DNA of 8,225 bases from Candidatus Halarchaeoplasma halalkaliphilum. GTDB lineage: Archaea; Thermoplasmatota; Thermoplasmata; Halarchaeoplasmatales; Halarchaeoplasmataceae. Positions within the stretch are counted from its first letter, which is position 1. Every line of letters starts with the position of its first letter. Below are positions 6,501 through 8,225 of this stretch, piece after piece. The notes under the pieces are model-generated. The model saw nothing but the letters and a program-made list of their open reading frames with translations, had not been told where the DNA came from and did not search any database. Location: contig SLLU01000121.1 of the NCBI GenBank assembly GCA_007133925.1, forward strand, positions 1-8,225. The letters are read 5' to 3'. The position numbers were made by a program, and so were the translations under genes.

Positions 6501-7122
6501 TGATTACGATGGTGCCATAGAGTTCGTAAAGAAGGGAGAAGAATCCGTTAACCTCGCAGAGAGGAAACGGATATATGTTGTTCTTAAGATATTCAAAAAG
6601 AAGATCCAGGAAGCCAAGAATGATGGAATGGAAACTTCTTCTGCTGTTAAATTGATCAAGAAGGCAGAAAGGGCTGCTGCAGTTGGTAAATACAATGAAG
6701 CGATATATCTAGCCATGCAGAGCGAGGGCGAGGTTGAACAGATCGAACTTCAGAAAGAGATGGCCGGGAGGATCCTGGCAAATTCAAACAAAAGATATCA
6801 GGAGGCCCTGGAAATGGGTGTGCTGGTGGACGAATCCAAAAGACTCCTGATGGAGGCTGAACGGGCGTACAAGGGTGGTTTTTACCTAAAAACATACGAC
6901 AGGGCCGTCAAAGCCCAGCTTCGATTGAAAAAACGGGTTAGGATATTCAGCGAACTCACTAAGAAACTGCGTATACTCAAAGATACTATTGACGACCCGG
7001 TGTTCGGTGATAAAGAACTGAAGGAATGGGTACATGCCGTGGAAGAAATGATCAAAGAAGGAAATTTCGATAAAGCATCCACCACTTTGAAAGAAATCGA
7101 AACGAAGTTGGATAACCTTTAA
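3571..7122 (+). CDS. Giant helical-repeat protein, about 18 repeats of 62-63 residues (1183 aa)
   Basis: I do not recognise a named family. The protein is acidic, lysine- and glutamate-rich, almost entirely alpha-helical in appearance, and has no signal peptide, membrane segment or enzymatic motif. Residues 1-65 are a helical lead-in, followed by a glutamate-rich linker (about 69-87). From about residue 84 to the end it is a tandem array whose hallmark is a TPR-like turn and helix, (K/E)xG(D/N)(Y/F)xxAxxxAxxA. A linker such as GID or GIE often precedes each copy by about 20 residues. The period is near 62.6 residues, so each unit should hold a long helix plus a shorter hairpin, making an extended superhelical rod. 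Such scaffolds usually bind proteins; no partner is visible. It follows the KaiC-like coiled-coil gene by 79 bases on the same strand, so the two products may work together. It ends 4 bases from the stop of the convergent response regulator. The start is TTG, supported by GGAG upstream; the ATG at residue 15 is the alternative. Confidence 0.8.
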   Translation: MSEKYLKTGNLAKEMEKLAKKTAEEKKAIQDIMAEAEELLKYLHGTDDSEIGGKRYTSIFGTMIGAYQEEEEEAEEVPKQEESEAVEFVEKARSLLKENDLSGSREYIDKGIDILRKEARDNISELIDEAREIHELLQDEDNYKDSLKRLNEAERHKKENDLKGALERAREARNLARLEIKEKLTDDFSRLESMLFLVEDRDDATDNIEATFQEATEAADNRDFSKAFSLAKECQDILSRDLKIQIKREMDMVVKQMDLIDEGVMDTDGFLNNVNTYLEKGHYDGALLLINDAKSDLNQALEVVVEKKEIELERELQEADELECDISGVKEERDQIEELIWKGRFSDAYEMIDSTLQKVSALKLNKVLRTIAESKNHFIKGKAIGIDINIPMEYLNKARDSLKEGDFCGALEWAKGGREKVRELVEEHEGLKLQLAEAQRMVNGLREIGIEPPEALKILDDAHDALKDKDYEQTKEMLDEFYAYLDEKLEPLIMDIVDSLEDHLNTAEEMGLNTTEYVEQTEVSIANIKSGKYVIAGQIAQTTLQTLESQIRGDLEKRIASLSGVIERVKAKEEYPEDIEEVTEALEDIEKSFEKGEFAVAHRTLEETFEDIRKWGIGEAEERYSQVKELLELIEDIGIPDIDVERYRKGMEEVSIAFWDDDFPTVINLSGDLIEEMSQDLSQTAKDVFTNAKKETVKVKHEGININVLRKRLKKCKENMKLENYGEVIKEAMKVEEVAKRLLDKRSTSYELIYDVSSELIKLKKEGRLEDTTPVKDLLQTAQECFHNHDYTQAESLALQARDKIAELEDKYRFVYTLRSFRQDLELALNLGIDTDEVEKALDVNSILKEGDLDKGLLKIKAAQDALNQKLLVYIEPEINGSREMIQGAEEIGVDVSKPAELLDKAEEMRDERNFGDALRYLEECKLEMEKIKNRSRQAAGGLKYLKERIINAKEMYADITEANEYLKKAFDALNADDYDGAIEFVKKGEESVNLAERKRIYVVLKIFKKKIQEAKNDGMETSSAVKLIKKAERAAAVGKYNEAIYLAMQSEGEVEQIELQKEMAGRILANSNKRYQEALEMGVLVDESKRLLMEAERAYKGGFYLKTYDRAVKAQLRLKKRVRIFSELTKKLRILKDTIDDPVFGDKELKEWVHAVEEMIKEGNFDKASTTLKEIETKLDNL
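3820..7119 (+). repeat. Tandem array of about 18 helical repeats within the 1183-aa protein
   Basis: The hallmark turn (KEGDY-like, followed by xxA...A..A) begins near residues 97, 159, 220, 279, 341, 403, 467, 529, 594, 659, 721, 787, 849, 912, 975, 1037, 1100 and 1162. Successive spacings are 59 to 66 residues with a mean of 62.6. Clear examples are KEGDFCGALEWAKGGREKV near 403, NADDYDGAIEFVKKGEESV near 975 and KEGNFDKASTTLKEIETKL near 1162. The weakest are the copies near 97 and 659. The units are well diverged in protein and show no obvious DNA-level identity, so the array is old and not a recent expansion. Confidence 0.8.
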
Positions 7123-7126
7123 AGGG

Positions 7127-7564
7127 TCAGATGACACCATGGTTCATATCGAACCAATAGTTCTTGATGGCCCTTACCATCTCTATGAGGTCCTGATGGC
7201 GAACCGGCTTGACGAGGTATGAGTTCGCTCCAAGCTGATAACATCTGAGGACATCACTATGGTGGGCCGACGAGGAGAGCACTATGACCGGTATGTGCTT
7301 CAGTGGGTCCTGGCTGCGTATCCATTTGAGTATGTCGAATCCGGATCTACCTGGAAGTTTGAGATCCAGTATGATGAGATCAGGTGCGGTACTTCCAGAA
7401 TCCGATACGAATTTTAGGCGGGTGATCGCTTCCTCTGCATCGTGAACTATTTTCAGGGACACAGAGATCTCAAGCTGTTCGAAGGCATGTTTCATGAGTA
7501 AACTGTCGTTGAGGTCATCCTCCACAAGGAGTACGTATACGGATCCACTCTTATCGTTGATCAT
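7127..7564 (-). CDS. Rcp1-like single-domain response regulator (145 aa)
   Basis: This is a stand-alone receiver domain with no output domain. Numbered from the ATG at 7564, the acidic Mg-binding group is E15-D16-D17 (VLLVEDD), the phosphoacceptor is D67 (LIILDLKLPGRSG), the switch serine is S97 (VIVLSSS), and the conserved lysine is K119 (YLVKPV). The aromatic switch position is Y116 (NSYLVKP). The long alpha-1 region and the insertion before the D67 strand (about VSDSGSTAPD) are typical of the Rcp1/phytochrome-regulator subgroup. It should take phosphate from the adjacent histidine kinase and act by protein-protein contact. A TTG six bases earlier (7570) is possible, but the AGGT at 7572-7575 is 7 bases from the ATG and only 1 base from the TTG, so I chose the ATG. 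The start overlaps the end of the kinase gene by 14 bases, which implies translational coupling. Confidence 0.9.
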   Translation of the reverse strand: MINDKSGSVYVLLVEDDLNDSLLMKHAFEQLEISVSLKIVHDAEEAITRLKFVSDSGSTAPDLIILDLKLPGRSGFDILKWIRSQDPLKHIPVIVLSSSAHHSDVLRCYQLGANSYLVKPVRHQDLIEMVRAIKNYWFDMNHGVI

Positions 7565-8225
7565 TTCCAATACCTGCCGCTTTCTTTAACTTTATGTGGA
7601 ATGTGCTACCTTCCCCGGGTACGGAATCAACTCCGTAGCTTCCACCCAGTTTTTCCGCCCCCTTTTTTACTATTGCAAGGCCGACACCGGTGCCCGGGTA
7701 GCTTTCTATCCCGTGGAGTCTGTTGAATATATGAAATATCTGCTCCCGGTCCTCCTCCTTTATCCCGATGCCGTTATCACGTACGTACATGTAAACATAG
7801 TTCCCGTCGAACTCCCAGCTTATATCGATACGGGGTGACCTATCCTCGGGAACAAACTTCATAGCGTTGGATACCAGATTGGATACGATCTGTTCCAGAA
7901 GTGTTTCTGTTCCCATTACCGATGGGGGTGATCCCTCTATGTTTATACGGGCTTCACTTTCGATAATATCTTCCTCGAGACGTTCCCTCACCGCTTTTAG
8001 AACATTGTTCAGATCACAGATTTTCAACTTGAATTCCGTGCTGGATATCCGTGAATATGCCAGAAGATCCTGGATCAGGGTATCCATCCGTTCTGCGGCC
8101 AGTACCATCCTTGAGACCAGTTCTATGCTTTCTTGATCGACTGTACTTTCGTCCAGAAGTATGCTGCCGAATCCCTGTATGGCACGCAAAGGTGCTCTGA
8201 GATCATGAGTGACAGAATAAACGAA
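7551..8225 (-). CDS. Histidine kinase, HisKA and HATPase core (5' end outside the window)
   Basis: The reading frame is open to the window edge at 8225, so the sensor region is missing and the visible part is 224 residues. It begins inside the H-box, SVTHDLRAPLRAIQGF, with the phosphorylated histidine encoded at 8205-8207 (visible residue 7). The dimerisation helix pair continues to LLAYSRISS. The ATP-binding domain shows the N-box (NLVSNAMKF, key asparagine at about 120), the G1 box (VRDNGIGI, 149-155), the F-box (IFHIFNRLH, 163-171) and the G2 box (GTGVGLAI, 178-185). The HDLRAPL and RLHG...YPGTGVGLAIVKK wording is that of phytochrome-like and PAS-linked kinases found widely in cyanobacteria and euryarchaea. 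An internal TTG at 8189 is not the real start, because it would remove the histidine. No membrane segment is seen in the visible part. The stop lies inside the start region of the response regulator gene, its likely partner. Confidence 0.9.
   Translation of the reverse strand, partial: FVYSVTHDLRAPLRAIQGFGSILLDESTVDQESIELVSRMVLAAERMDTLIQDLLAYSRISSTEFKLKICDLNNVLKAVRERLEEDIIESEARINIEGSPPSVMGTETLLEQIVSNLVSNAMKFVPEDRSPRIDISWEFDGNYVYMYVRDNGIGIKEEDREQIFHIFNRLHGIESYPGTGVGLAIVKKGAEKLGGSYGVDSVPGEGSTFHIKLKKAAGIGNDQR
7572..7578 (-). promoter_or_regulatory. Ribosome binding site of the response regulator, inside the kinase gene
   Basis: On the minus strand GGCAGGT lies 7 bases before the ATG at 7564, within the last codons of the kinase. 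It favours that ATG over the TTG at 7570 and fits coupled translation of the two genes. Confidence 0.5.

Noticed and set aside
3571..7122. Idea that the repeat protein is an SMC-type or myosin-like coiled coil
   Set aside because: There are no Walker or ABC signature motifs, and the regular glycine/aspartate turns every 62 residues break heptad continuity, favouring a helical solenoid.

Overview
The window reads as archaeal DNA, most likely euryarchaeal and plausibly Thermoplasmatota. The basis is an archaeal-type glutamyl-tRNA synthetase C-terminus, a DUF2116-type zinc-ribbon protein, an archaeal-type (eukaryote-like) phosphopantetheine adenylyltransferase, TATA/BRE-like promoters with short leaders, and a cyanobacterial-style histidine kinase/single-domain response regulator pair of the sort common in euryarchaea. 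The phylum is an inference; the archaeal assignment is firmer. Gene density is high and no gap exceeds about 100 bases. I saw no RNA gene, CRISPR array, insertion sequence or integration site.

Left part (1-1294, + strand): housekeeping genes. These are the last 32 codons of a probable gltX, a 59-residue zinc-ribbon protein with a C-terminal membrane helix, and, 11 bases further on, a 320-residue fusion of CoaD (phosphopantetheine adenylyltransferase, coenzyme A synthesis) with a DUF84/YjjX-type NTP phosphatase.

Middle part (1295-7122, + strand): the unusual section, with two large, acidic, helix-rich proteins encoded in tandem. The first (701 aa) has a degenerate helix-hairpin-helix-like N-terminus, a duplicated WLxGDxD motif, about 290 residues of coiled coil and a C-terminal KaiC/RAD55-type domain. 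All the expected ATPase motifs of that domain look damaged, so it is probably a pseudo-ATPase. The second (1183 aa) is built almost wholly from about 18 tandem helical repeats with a remarkably regular 62-63 residue period. Together they look like a rod-like cytoplasmic scaffold or assembly. Their function is not known from sequence.

Right part (7127-8225, - strand): a two-component pair convergent with the repeat protein, only 4 bases from its stop codon. It consists of a histidine kinase, cut by the window edge at its H-box, and an overlapping, translationally coupled Rcp1-like receiver protein. Whether this pair signals to the two scaffold-like proteins is open; convergent orientation alone is weak evidence.
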